Assembly: GCF_016714275.1 (NCBI RefSeq)
Contig: NZ_JADJNP010000001.1
Location: forward strand, 1,612,001-1,676,000
DNA length: 64,000 bases
DNA from: Tessaracoccus sp.
GTDB lineage: Bacteria > Actinomycetota > Actinomycetes > Propionibacteriales > Propionibacteriaceae
Direction: 5' to 3'
Positions 1-7,494 of this stretch are shown here, in pieces; the first letter of the stretch is position 1; the number at the start of each line of letters is the position of its first letter. The translations under genes were made by a program, and so were the position numbers. The notes beneath the pieces are model-generated. The model did no database searches and was not told the DNA's origin. It saw only the letters and a list, made by a program, of their open reading frames with translations.

Positions 1-146
1 CCCGTCAGCTTCCGCATGAAGTACAGCAGCGCGAAGAGACCGCCCACGGCGAGGGGCCCGAAGACCGTGAGCAGGAGCAGGTGCATGGTGGACATCGGCT
101 CCGCGGCGGGCCAACCGGGGAGTGTTTCAAGTAGCAGCATGCTCAT
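1..146 (-). CDS. C-terminally cut small membrane protein of unknown function
   Basis: The minus strand reads 48 codons from an ATG at 146 and runs off the window at base 1. The first 20 residues are polar; they are followed by a hydrophobic stretch (MHLLLLTVFGPLAVGGLFAL) and then a positive residue cluster, the pattern of one membrane segment. A second ATG at 140 is an alternative start. No strong Shine-Dalgarno sequence is visible. It is divergent from pyrR, 171 bases away. I do not recognise the family, and the visible part is too short to say more than probable membrane protein. Confidence 0.5.
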   Translation of the reverse strand, partial: MSMLLLETLPGWPAAEPMSTMHLLLLTVFGPLAVGGLFALLYFMRKLT

Positions 147-274
147 GCGCGGCACTCTACCCGAACCCGCACCCGTTTCGCCGTCCTTTTCGAGGCACCG
201 GACGGGCACCGTTCTGCGGTAGATTCGCCCCCGACCACAACCGCTGGTTGAGCCGGACGGCGACGTGACGCACT

Positions 275-303
275 CCGGTGAAACCGATGAACCGACACCG
301 GTT
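275..303 (+). promoter_or_regulatory. Possible pyr leader with two mutually exclusive hairpins
   Basis: Just upstream of pyrR, CCGGTG (275-280) can pair with CACCGG (296-301). Alternatively AACCG (290-294) can pair with CGGTT (299-303) around an ACAC loop. The two stems share bases and cannot coexist. PyrR in many bacteria acts on the leader RNA of its own operon, so a switch here would be logical. I do not see the well-known PyrR binding loop, so this is only a candidate. Confidence 0.25.
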
Positions 304-317
304 CAGAAGGGCAGGCG

Positions 318-872
318 ATGGACCGCACCATCCTCTCCGCCGTCGACATGTCGTGGGCGCTGACCCGCATGACGCACGAGCTGCTGGAGCGTAATCGGGG
401 CGCCGACGGCGTCGTCCTGCTTGGCATCCTGACCCGCGGCGCGCCGCTCGCCGCGCGGCTGGCTTCCATCGCGGAGGCGCAGGGGCACCCCCTCCCCCAC
501 GGGCAGCTCGACATCACGATGTACCGCGACGACCTGCGCACCAACCCGACGCGCCCCGTCGGCCACACCATCATCCCCGGGCCGATCGACGGCAAGGTCG
601 TCGTCCTCGTCGACGACGTGCTGTACTCCGGCCGCACCGTTCAGGCGGCGCTCGCCGCGCTGGCCGACCTCGGCCGCCCGAGCGCGGTGCAGCTGGTCAC
701 GCTGATCGACCGCGGGCATCGCGAGCTGCCCATCCAGGCGGACATCGTCGGAAAGCACCTCCCCACCGCCCGCGCCGAACGCGTCCGCGTACGCCTCACG
801 GAGTCTGACGGCGAGGACCTCGTCACGCTGTCGCGGCCCGCTGCCGACCCGAGCGAGCGGAGCGCCTCGTGA
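318..872 (+). CDS. pyrR: PyrR bifunctional pyrimidine regulator / uracil phosphoribosyltransferase
   Basis: Predicted 184-residue cytosolic protein of normal PyrR length. The PRPP-binding signature VLVDDVLYSGRT lies at residues 96-107 and the upstream LGILTRGAPLA segment is typical of PyrR. The family binds uridine nucleotides and pyr leader RNA, and has weak uracil phosphoribosyltransferase activity. The ATG at 318 begins right at the conserved N-terminal region. The stop overlaps the start of pyrB (GTGA), so the two are translationally coupled and PyrR sits first in the operon it should control. The leader upstream has candidate hairpins, but no clear attenuator was recognised. Confidence 0.95.
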   Translation: MDRTILSAVDMSWALTRMTHELLERNRGADGVVLLGILTRGAPLAARLASIAEAQGHPLPHGQLDITMYRDDLRTNPTRPVGHTIIPGPIDGKVVVLVDDVLYSGRTVQAALAALADLGRPSAVQLVTLIDRGHRELPIQADIVGKHLPTARAERVRVRLTESDGEDLVTLSRPAADPSERSAS

Positions 873-1804
873 AGCACCTCCTCAGCATCGCCGACCTCAC
901 GCGTGCGGAGGCCGAGCAGTTGCTCGCCACCGCGGAGGAGATGCACGACGTGCAGTCGCGGCCGATAAAGAAGCTGCCCGCGCTGCGTGGCCGCACCGTC
1001 GTCAATCTGTTCTTCGAGGACTCGACGCGCACCCGGTCGTCGTTCGAGCTGGCCGCGAAGTGGCTGTCGGCGGACGCCATCAACGTGTCGGCCAAGGGAT
1101 CCAGCGTCAGCAAGGGCGAGTCCATGAAGGACACGCTGATGACGCTGGACGCCATGAGCGTCGACGCGATCGTGATGCGGCACGCAGGATCCGGCTCGGT
1201 GGCGCAGGCCGCGGGCTGGGTGCGGGCGTCGATGATCAACGCCGGCGACGGCATGCACGAGCATCCCACGCAAGCGCTGCTCGACGCGCACGCCATCCGC
1301 CGCCACCTCCGCGCACATGACCTGGGCGACCTGGAGGGCAAGCGCGTCGCCATCACGGGCGACCTGTTGCACTCGCGGGTCGTCCGCTCGAACGTGCTGC
1401 TGCTCGGCTTGCTTGGCGTGTCCGTCGTGCTGGTCGCGCCGCCGACGCTGATGCCGCCCGGCGTCGAGACCTGGGGGGTCGACCTCTCGGACGACTTCGA
1501 CGCTGTGCTGCCCGACGCGGACGTCGCGATGATGCTGCGCGTACAGCGTGAGCGGATGAGCGGTGGGTTCTTCCCTTCGGAGCGCGAGTACATCGACGCG
1601 TACGGGCTCACGCCCCGGCGCCTTGCGCTCCTGAAGCCGGGCGCGTGCGTCGCCCACCCAGGACCGATGAATCGCGGGCTCGAGATCTCCTCTGCCGCAG
1701 CCGACTCCTCCCGCTCGATCATCCTCGACCAGGTCAGCGCCGGGGTCGCCGTGCGGATGAGCGTCCTCTACCACCTACTCGCCGGCGACGGCACGGCCAA
1801 CTGA
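869..1804 (+). CDS. pyrB: Aspartate carbamoyltransferase catalytic chain
   Basis: 311 residues, the usual length of a catalytic chain. It condenses carbamoyl phosphate and aspartate, the first committed step of pyrimidine synthesis. The carbamoyl-phosphate binding motif STRTR is at residues 52-56 (in FFEDSTRTRSSFE) and the HPTQALLD motif follows in the middle of the protein. The last part carries a HPGPMNRG segment seen in the family. The GTG start at 869 overlaps the pyrR stop. No regulatory chain (pyrI) is nearby, as expected for this class of actinobacterial enzyme. The next gene, pyrC, begins 12 bases downstream. Confidence 0.96.
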   Translation: MKHLLSIADLTRAEAEQLLATAEEMHDVQSRPIKKLPALRGRTVVNLFFEDSTRTRSSFELAAKWLSADAINVSAKGSSVSKGESMKDTLMTLDAMSVDAIVMRHAGSGSVAQAAGWVRASMINAGDGMHEHPTQALLDAHAIRRHLRAHDLGDLEGKRVAITGDLLHSRVVRSNVLLLGLLGVSVVLVAPPTLMPPGVETWGVDLSDDFDAVLPDADVAMMLRVQRERMSGGFFPSEREYIDAYGLTPRRLALLKPGACVAHPGPMNRGLEISSAAADSSRSIILDQVSAGVAVRMSVLYHLLAGDGTAN

Positions 1805-1816
1805 GAGGATCCAGAT

Positions 1817-3079
1817 ATGAGCACGCTTCTCCGCGGAGTCACCCTGCCGGATGGCACGCGCACCGACCTCGCCATCGTCGACGGTGCGATCGCGACCGAG
1901 GCGCCGAGCGCCGACGTCGTCGACTGCGAAGGTCTCGTCGCACTGCCAGGCCTCGTGGACGTCCACGTGCACCTGCGCGAGCCCGGGCGCGAGGACACCG
2001 AGACGGTCCGCACCGGGTCCGAGGCCGCCGCGCGGGGCGGGTTCACCGCGGTGTGCGCCATGGCCAACACCACGCCCGTCACCGACACGGCGGAGAAGGC
2101 CGAACACATCCTCGAGCTGGGGCGCGAGGCCGGGCTGGTCGACGTCGTCGTCATCGGGGCGATCACCAAGGGCCTGCGCGGCGAGGAGTTGGCCGAGCTG
2201 GGGCTGATGAACCGCTCGCGCGCCGGCGTGACGATGTTCTCCGACGACGGCGTATGCGTCATGAATCCGCAGCTGATGCGGCGCGCGCTGGAATGGGTCA
2301 AGCCCTTCGGCGGCGTCATCGCGCAGCACTCCCAGGACGCGTATCTCGCCGGTCCGGGTGCCTGCTGCCACGAGGGCGAGCTGTCCGGCCGCCTCGGTCT
2401 GGGGGGATGGCCCGCCGTCGCGGAGTCGACGATCATCGCGCGCGACGTACAGCTGGCCGAGGCCACCGGGTCGCGCCTGCACGTATGCCACATCTCGACC
2501 GCGGAGGGCGTCGAGGTCGTCCGCTGGGCCAAGAAGCGCGACATCAACGTGACCGCCGAAGTCACGCCGCATCACCTGCTGCTGGGGACCGAGAACCTGA
2601 CGAGCTACGACACCGTCTACAAGGTGAACCCCCCACTGCGCACCTCCGAGCACATCGAGGCCGTGCGCGAGGCGCTCGCCGACGGCACGATCGACGTCGT
2701 CGCCACCGACCACGCACCGCACGCGACCCAGGACAAGGACCACGCGTTCGTCGATGCCCGCCCCGGAATGCTGGGACTCGAGCAGGCGTTGGCCGTGGTG
2801 ATCGAGACGATGGTGAAGCCGGGTCGACTGGACTGGGCCGGCGTCGCCCAGCGGATGAGCCACTCCCCCGCGCGCGTCGCCTCGCTGACCGGACAGGGGC
2901 GGCCTCTCGCCGTCGGGGAACCCGCGAACCTCGTGCTGATCGACCCGTCGCGCACACACACCGTCGACCGGGAGGCCTCGTCGTCGTTGAGCCGCAACAA
3001 TCCGTACCACGGACTCACCCTCCCCGACCCCGTCGTGGCCACCTACCTCCGCGGCAGGGAGACCTATCGCGCTGGTTGA
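1817..3079 (+). CDS. pyrC: Dihydroorotase
   Basis: 420-residue class I dihydroorotase of the amidohydrolase superfamily. It closes carbamoyl-aspartate to dihydroorotate, the third pyrimidine step. The metal-binding HxH lies in DVHVHLREPG (His50 and His52), and the C-terminal metal/catalytic motif ATDHAPH is present. The start ATG at 1817 has an AGAGGAT ribosome site just upstream. It follows pyrB closely in the same operon. The stop codon lies inside a TGGTTGAG repeat arm. Unusually for a pyr operon, no carA or carB follows; gnd comes next. Confidence 0.95.
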   Translation: MSTLLRGVTLPDGTRTDLAIVDGAIATEAPSADVVDCEGLVALPGLVDVHVHLREPGREDTETVRTGSEAAARGGFTAVCAMANTTPVTDTAEKAEHILELGREAGLVDVVVIGAITKGLRGEELAELGLMNRSRAGVTMFSDDGVCVMNPQLMRRALEWVKPFGGVIAQHSQDAYLAGPGACCHEGELSGRLGLGGWPAVAESTIIARDVQLAEATGSRLHVCHISTAEGVEVVRWAKKRDINVTAEVTPHHLLLGTENLTSYDTVYKVNPPLRTSEHIEAVREALADGTIDVVATDHAPHATQDKDHAFVDARPGMLGLEQALAVVIETMVKPGRLDWAGVAQRMSHSPARVASLTGQGRPLAVGEPANLVLIDPSRTHTVDREASSSLSRNNPYHGLTLPDPVVATYLRGRETYRAG

Positions 3080-3138
3080 GGCGCAGCCGAGCCGACTCGC
3101 TGGGTGAAGCTCGCGCGAGTCGTGTCGAAGTGAAACCA
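3071..3138. repeat. CTGGTTGAG ... GAAACCA palindromic intergenic repeat
   Basis: A 5' arm CTGGTTGAG (3072-3080) and a 3' arm ending in GTGTCGAAGTGAAACCA flank a GC-rich middle with GACTCGC and GCGAGTC (3093-3099 and 3114-3120) facing each other. TGGTT and AACCA are inverted complements. The element includes the pyrC stop codon. A diverged partial version (CTGGTTGAG ... GAAACCGA) lies at 243-286 upstream of pyrR. Such short dispersed palindromes are common in actinobacterial intergenic DNA. Confidence 0.45.
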
Positions 3139-3174
3139 ATAGACTCCCGACAACACCGAACTACAGGAGACGAT

Positions 3175-4617
3175 ATGACTGAGCTGGCGAACGTCGGCGT
3201 GATCGGCATGGCCGTGATGGGCTCGAACCTGGCGCGCAACCTGGCGAGCCGCGGGCACCGCGTGGCCATCTACAACCGCACGACGTCGAAGACCGACGCC
3301 GTGATGGCCGAGCACGGCACCGAGGGCGACTTCCGCCCCGCCGTCGACCTGCCCCAGTTCGTCGCCTCGCTGGAGCAGCCCCGTCGGATCATCATCATGG
3401 TCCAGGCCGGTGCCGGCACCGACGCCACCATCGACGCGCTTGTGCCGCTGCTGGACGAGGGCGACATCGTCGTCGACGGTGGCAACGCCTTCTTCGAGGA
3501 CACGCGTCGCCGCGAGAAGGCGCTGCGCGAGCACAACCTGCACTTCGTCGGCGCGGGTATCAGCGGTGGCGAGGTCGGCGCGCTTGAGGGGCCGTCGATC
3601 ATGCCCGGCGGCTCGCCCGCCTCGTACGAGGCCCTCGGCCCGATCCTGGAGTCCATCGCCGCTCAGGTCGACGGCGAGCCGTGCTGCACCTACATCGGCA
3701 CCGACGGCGCAGGGCACTTCGTGAAGATGGTGCACAACGGCATCGAGTACGCCGACATGCAGTTCATCGGCGAGGCCTATGAGCTTCTGAAGGGCCTTGG
3801 CCTCAGCCACGCCGAGATGGCCGACGTCTTCGCCACCTGGAACACCGGCGATCTCGACTCCTACCTGATCGAGATCACCGCCGAGGTGCTGCGCAAGGTC
3901 GACGCGACCACGGGCAAGGCGCTCGTCGAGGTGATCGTCGACGCTGCAGGCATGAAGGGCACCGGCACGTGGACGGTGCAGTCGGCGCTGAATTTGGGCA
4001 CGCCGGTCAACACGATCGCCGAGTCCGTCTTCGCCCGCGCCGTCTCCTCGTCTCCCGCGCTGCGCGCCGCGGCACAGAAGGCGCTGAGCGGGCCTGACGG
4101 CACGATCGCCGTCGCCGACCGCGACGTCTTCGTTGAGCAGATCCGGCAGGCGCTGTGGGCATCGAAGGTCGTCGCGTACGCGCAAGGTCTCGACGAGATT
4201 CGCATGGCCGCCGAGGAGTACGGCTGGGACATCAACGTCGGCGAGGTCGCGAAGATCTGGCGCGGCGGCTGCATCATCCGCGCGAAGCTGCTGGAGCGCA
4301 TCCGCTCCGAGTACGCCGCCGGGCAGCTGGTCACGCTGCTGGAGGCGCCGTCGGTCGCGGCCGATCTCGCCGACGCGCAGGACGCGTGGCGCGAGGTCGT
4401 CGCCGTCGCCGTCAAGGCCGGCGTCCCCGTCCCTGGCTTCGCCGCCGCCCTGGCCCACTACGACCAGGCCCGCGCCCCGCGTCTGAACGCGGCCCTCACC
4501 CAGGGCCTGCGCGATTACTTCGGCGCCCACACCTACAAGCGGATCGACCGCGAGGGCGCCTTCCACGTCAACTGGTCGACCGACGGCGCCGAGATCAGCG
4601 CAACCGACGGCCACTGA
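3175..4617 (+). CDS. gnd: 6-phosphogluconate dehydrogenase, decarboxylating
   Basis: 480 residues, the size of the long NADP-dependent form. It oxidises and decarboxylates 6-phosphogluconate to ribulose 5-phosphate with NADPH release, in the pentose phosphate pathway. The N-terminus has the Rossmann motif GVIGMAVMGSNLARNLASRG, and the substrate loop GAGISGGEVGALEGPSIMPGG is intact, as is the catalytic KMVHNGIEYADMQ segment. The ATG at 3175 is preceded by AGGAGA at proper spacing, so the in-frame extension upstream is not needed. It lies 95 bases after pyrC, separated by a repeat element, so it may share or add to pyr transcription. Supply of ribose phosphate for PRPP would link it to pyrimidine synthesis (inference). 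Confidence 0.97.
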   Translation: MTELANVGVIGMAVMGSNLARNLASRGHRVAIYNRTTSKTDAVMAEHGTEGDFRPAVDLPQFVASLEQPRRIIIMVQAGAGTDATIDALVPLLDEGDIVVDGGNAFFEDTRRREKALREHNLHFVGAGISGGEVGALEGPSIMPGGSPASYEALGPILESIAAQVDGEPCCTYIGTDGAGHFVKMVHNGIEYADMQFIGEAYELLKGLGLSHAEMADVFATWNTGDLDSYLIEITAEVLRKVDATTGKALVEVIVDAAGMKGTGTWTVQSALNLGTPVNTIAESVFARAVSSSPALRAAAQKALSGPDGTIAVADRDVFVEQIRQALWASKVVAYAQGLDEIRMAAEEYGWDINVGEVAKIWRGGCIIRAKLLERIRSEYAAGQLVTLLEAPSVAADLADAQDAWREVVAVAVKAGVPVPGFAAALAHYDQARAPRLNAALTQGLRDYFGAHTYKRIDREGAFHVNWSTDGAEISATDGH

Positions 4618-4656
4618 CCCGGCCGGGAGCCGTACCGTCGGCTCTCCTCGCCCGCA

Positions 4657-4756
4657 TACTCGGCAACCCGACTCGATCCGCCGCTAACTGGCCTTTTTGG
4701 GAGGATCTCCTCCCAAAAAGGCGAAGTAGCGGTGGATCCGTTCGGGTTGCCGAGTA
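4657..4756. repeat. 100-nt near-perfect palindrome (copy 1)
   Basis: TACTCGGCAACCCGA (4657-4671) is an exact reverse complement of TCGGGTTGCCGAGTA (4742-4756). GATCCGCCGCTA (4675-4686) pairs with TAGCGGTGGATC (4727-4738) with one mismatch. GCCTTTTTGGGAGGA (4691-4705) pairs exactly with TCCTCCCAAAAAGGC (4708-4722). The whole can fold into one cruciform-length hairpin between gnd and the acetyltransferase. A second, less perfect element of exactly the same length is at 46915-47014. It may also stop transcription of gnd. Confidence 0.85.
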
Positions 4757-4825
4757 GCACCCACTTCAGACGACTTTCTCCGTCGCACCGCGCCCGTACA
4801 GTTCCTGCCTGGCAGACTTCCTCGC

Positions 4826-5428
4826 ATGACCGACTCCCTCGCGCACAAACCCGCAGACGATGGTTTCGTGCTGACGACGGAGCGGCTGGGGCTTCGCCGG
4901 ATGGTCGACGCTGACCTGCCGGATCTGGCCGCGATCCTGCAGGACTCCGAAACGATGGTGGCCTACGAGGGTCCTTTCAGCGACGAGGAAGTGCAACGCT
5001 GGTTGGAGCGGATGCAGGAGCGCGACCGCACCGACGGGTTCAGCATGTGGGCCGTGCAGTTGGACGGCGCCGGCCCGATGATCGGGCAGTGCGGCGTGAC
5101 GTGGCAGTTGGTCGGCGACGAGCGCGTCCTCGAGGTCGGCTACCTGTTCAACCGCGCGCATTGGCGCCGCGGCTACGCCATCGAAGCCGCGCGGGCCTGC
5201 CGCGACTGGGCCTTCCGCGAACTCGGCGCCGAGCGCATCCACTCGATCATCCGCGACACGAACATCGCGTCGATGAACGTGGCCATCCGCAACGGGATGA
5301 CGGTGCGTCGACGCTTCATGAAGCACTACCGCGGCGTCGACATGCCCCACCTCGACTTCGCCATCGACCGCCACACCTGGCAGACCCTGAGTGAGCCACG
5401 AGAGAACGCTGGAGAACCGGCGAGCTGA
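4826..5428 (+). CDS. GNAT-family N-acetyltransferase (RimJ/RimL-like)
   Basis: 200 residues with the RimJ/RimL type of acetyltransferase fold: an N-terminal TERLGLRRMVDADLPDLAAI segment, the central VGYLFNRAHWRRGYAIEAA acetyl-CoA loop (R-R-G-Y-A in place of the usual Q/R-x-x-G-x-A), and the SMNVAIRNGM segment that follows in this family. It should transfer an acetyl group from acetyl-CoA to an amine, perhaps a protein N-terminus or a small molecule; the substrate cannot be told. CAGACT lies seven bases before the ATG, and TACAGT lies further upstream; one of these may be the -10 box. It converges on the methyltransferase gene 10 bases downstream. Confidence 0.8.
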   Translation: MTDSLAHKPADDGFVLTTERLGLRRMVDADLPDLAAILQDSETMVAYEGPFSDEEVQRWLERMQERDRTDGFSMWAVQLDGAGPMIGQCGVTWQLVGDERVLEVGYLFNRAHWRRGYAIEAARACRDWAFRELGAERIHSIIRDTNIASMNVAIRNGMTVRRRFMKHYRGVDMPHLDFAIDRHTWQTLSEPRENAGEPAS

Positions 5429-5438
5429 CGGCTGGGGA

Positions 5439-6113
5439 TTAGGCCGCTGGCTTCGTCCACCAGATGGTGTGGCGGAAGCCGAGGTGACGGCGCACGACCG
5501 CTCCAGGCAAGACCTTCTGCACGATCTCCTCGAGCTCGGCCAACGACAGCGTGGGGTCCTTCACAGGGAACGGGTCCGACGACTCCGTCACGCGGCTCGG
5601 CCATGGGTGCTTGACCATCCCGATCAGCGGGTTCGTCGCCATCGACACCATGTCCCACGCGTGATCGACGACGCTCGCGGGGACAGCCAGTCCGACGGCG
5701 AGGAAGCGCCCGCCCGGGGAAAGCAGGCGCCTCACATCGCGCAGCGCCTCTTCGGTCGGCAGGTGGTGCAGCACGGCGATCATCGTCACCGCATCGAACT
5801 GGCCGTCGACCTCGTTCCACGGCCGGTCGGTGATGGAGACGTTTGGCAACCCCGTACAGCGGCTCGCTGCGTGCGCGCGCATCTCGGCGTCGATGTCAGC
5901 CCCGACGACCCGCCCGACATGCGGCGCGAGAGCTGCGAGGAGCTCGCCCCGTCCGCAGCCGACATCCAGCACCGACCGGCACGGCTCCGGCAGGTTCGCG
6001 ACGATCCAGCTGTGAAAATGATCGTTGTGACTCCACGGATGCCGAGCGTTCAGCCTCCGCATGCGTTCGAGGAATGCCGCGCCCACCGCGTCGCTGATCC
6101 GTTGTCCTGCCAT
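5439..6113 (-). CDS. Class I SAM-dependent methyltransferase
   Basis: 224 residues from the ATG at 6113. A longer upstream reading frame exists but is arginine-rich non-homologous sequence that would overlap the promoter of the divergent gene, so I reject it. Motif I is LDVGCGRGE, followed by VVGADIDAEM (motif post I) and FDAVTMIAVLHHLP (motif II). The last 60 residues with FRHTIWWTK form a small helical tail. It resembles small-molecule methyltransferases of the UbiE/Methyltransf_11/12 type; the substrate is unknown. It is divergent from another methyltransferase (6158) with a 44-base shared promoter region. Confidence 0.75.
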   Translation of the reverse strand: MAGQRISDAVGAAFLERMRRLNARHPWSHNDHFHSWIVANLPEPCRSVLDVGCGRGELLAALAPHVGRVVGADIDAEMRAHAASRCTGLPNVSITDRPWNEVDGQFDAVTMIAVLHHLPTEEALRDVRRLLSPGGRFLAVGLAVPASVVDHAWDMVSMATNPLIGMVKHPWPSRVTESSDPFPVKDPTLSLAELEEIVQKVLPGAVVRRHLGFRHTIWWTKPAA

Positions 6114-6145
6114 GACTCCATCCTCGCATCGACGCAACCCGAGAT

Positions 6146-6151
6146 TAGGGT
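6146..6151 (+). promoter_or_regulatory. Leaderless-type -10 box TAGGGT
   Basis: TAGGGT ends six bases before the GTG at 6158, and no ribosome site is visible. Transcription would start at or next to the start codon, giving a leaderless mRNA, a common actinobacterial arrangement. Confidence 0.5.
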
Positions 6152-6157
6152 GACGAC

Positions 6158-6754
6158 GTGACTCTCGAATCGATCTCCGATGCCTACGGCTCGCGGGTTG
6201 TCGAGTACATCGATGCCGTCGGGCGCATCGAACACGTGGCTGAGGCAGACCTGGCACTCGTGACGCAGTGGGCCACCGCGCTGGAGGGTCACGTGTTGGA
6301 CGTCGGCTGCGGGCCTGGCCAGTGGACGCACCATCTCATGGAGCTGGGCGTGTCCGTCGAGGGCGTCGACCCCGTGCCCGCGTTCATCGAGCACGCACGG
6401 GCGACGTATCCCGGTGTGCGCTATCGGGCGGGCAGGTCGGAGAGCCTCGGCGTCGACGACGGGACACTCGGCGGAGTGCTCGCGTGGTACTCGCTCATCC
6501 ACACCGATCCCGCGCGCATAGACGAACCGCTCGCGGAGTTCGCCCGCTGCCTGCGCCCGGACGGCGGTCTCGCTGTCGGCTTTTTCGCGGGCTCGGAGCT
6601 TGGCTCGTTCGCCCACGCGATCACGACCGCCTACCACTGGCCGATCGACCTGCTCGCATCGAAGGTCGAAGCCGCAGGCTTCACCGTGAGACACACGGAG
6701 TCCCGCACCGACCGCCCGAACCGAACGCACGGCGCGATCCTCGCCGTCCGCTGA
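6158..6754 (+). CDS. Class I SAM-dependent methyltransferase
   Basis: 198 residues. Motif I HVLDVGCGPGQWTHHL lies near residue 45-60, then VEGVDPVPAFIEHAR and a GGVLAWYSLIH motif II region, as in Methyltransf_11/25 proteins. The C-terminal FTVRHTESRTDRPNRTHGAI stretch is typical of small actinobacterial methyltransferases of unassigned substrate. The GTG start is chosen because a TAGGGT -10 box lies six bases upstream. It is divergent from the methyltransferase at 5439-6113 but not similar enough in the visible motifs to call a recent duplication. Confidence 0.75.
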   Translation: MTLESISDAYGSRVVEYIDAVGRIEHVAEADLALVTQWATALEGHVLDVGCGPGQWTHHLMELGVSVEGVDPVPAFIEHARATYPGVRYRAGRSESLGVDDGTLGGVLAWYSLIHTDPARIDEPLAEFARCLRPDGGLAVGFFAGSELGSFAHAITTAYHWPIDLLASKVEAAGFTVRHTESRTDRPNRTHGAILAVR

Positions 6755-6800
6755 CCGAGCCCGCCCCGGGCGACCGTGGGCAGCGTTGGACAATTGGCTC

Positions 6801-7316
6801 ATGACGACGCTGCATCTGATGGTGGGGCTTCCTGGCAGCGGAAAGACCACCACGGCGCGGAGGCTTGAGGCCGAGCACTCTGCACTGAGGCTCACCGTCG
6901 ATGAGTGGCACATTCGACTGTTCGGGTCCGACGTCGACGACGACAGCGATCACGCAGCCTGGCTACTGCATGACCAGCGTCACGCAGCAGTCGAGGCCCT
7001 CCTTCAGGAGACCGCTACGAGGGTGCTCGCCCTGGGGGTGGACGTGATTCTGGACTTCGGATTCTGGGCCAGGAGCGAGCGCGACGAACTTCGCGCCCTC
7101 GCCCAGGACCTCGGCGTCGGCTTCCAGATCCACTACTCGGGCGCCTCGGACGAGCTCATGCTGAGCCGCATCAGAGCCAGGAACGCCCACTCACCCGCCG
7201 GCGCGTTCCCTGTGCCTGAGGCCAAGCTCAAGGAGTGGACTGGTCAGTTCGAGCCGCCGTCGGCCGACGAACTCCTGACCGAAAACCCCTGTGCCACGCA
7301 CAAGGAAGGAAACTGA
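6801..7316 (+). CDS. Small P-loop kinase (AAA_33 / zeta-toxin-like)
   Basis: 171 residues from the ATG at 6801. The Walker A motif GLPGSGKTT lies at residues 9-17, followed by a TVDEWHIRLFG segment at the position where such kinases hold the catalytic Asp, then VDVILDFGFWARSERD and an RIRARN arginine-rich lid. This layout fits the AAA_33 group that includes chloramphenicol phosphotransferase, polynucleotide kinase ends and zeta toxins; the true substrate is not visible. GACAAT lies six bases before the ATG and may be a -10 box, so the in-frame extension to 6786 is less likely. The gene stands alone and ends just before a palindromic repeat. Confidence 0.65.
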   Translation: MTTLHLMVGLPGSGKTTTARRLEAEHSALRLTVDEWHIRLFGSDVDDDSDHAAWLLHDQRHAAVEALLQETATRVLALGVDVILDFGFWARSERDELRALAQDLGVGFQIHYSGASDELMLSRIRARNAHSPAGAFPVPEAKLKEWTGQFEPPSADELLTENPCATHKEGN

Positions 7317-7325
7317 AGCGCCAAC

Positions 7326-7404
7326 GCGGCTGCTTCCGTCGGGTTCACAGGCAGATCCGAGTTACTGCGGCTGCCTGTGTCGGTAGAGCGACGGAAGCAG
7401 CCGC
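7326..7404. repeat. 79-nt nested palindrome
   Basis: GCGGCTGCTTCCGTCG (7326-7341) is an exact inverted match to CGACGGAAGCAGCCGC (7389-7404). Inside it, CACAGGCAG (7346-7354) pairs exactly with CTGCCTGTG (7371-7379). A further related arm, CGACGGACGCAGCCGCA, follows near 7429-7445 just before lhr. It may act as a terminator for the kinase gene or be a dispersed repeat. Its sequence is unrelated to the 100-nt palindrome family. Confidence 0.75.
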
Positions 7405-7494
7405 AGTAGTCCGTAACAAGCCCTGAGTCCGACGGACGCAGCCGCATTGCTCCACCGGGCTCGCCTTGTCAGTGGCGGCTGGCAGACTTCTTCC

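Noticed and set aside
3064..4614. 516-residue open frame opposite gnd
   Set aside because: It is the complement frame of a well-conserved gene; long antisense frames are common at this GC content and the product has no motifs.
5439..6257. Longer methyltransferase starting at 6257
   Set aside because: The extra 48 residues are Arg-rich, lack similarity to the fold and cover the divergent gene's promoter and start.
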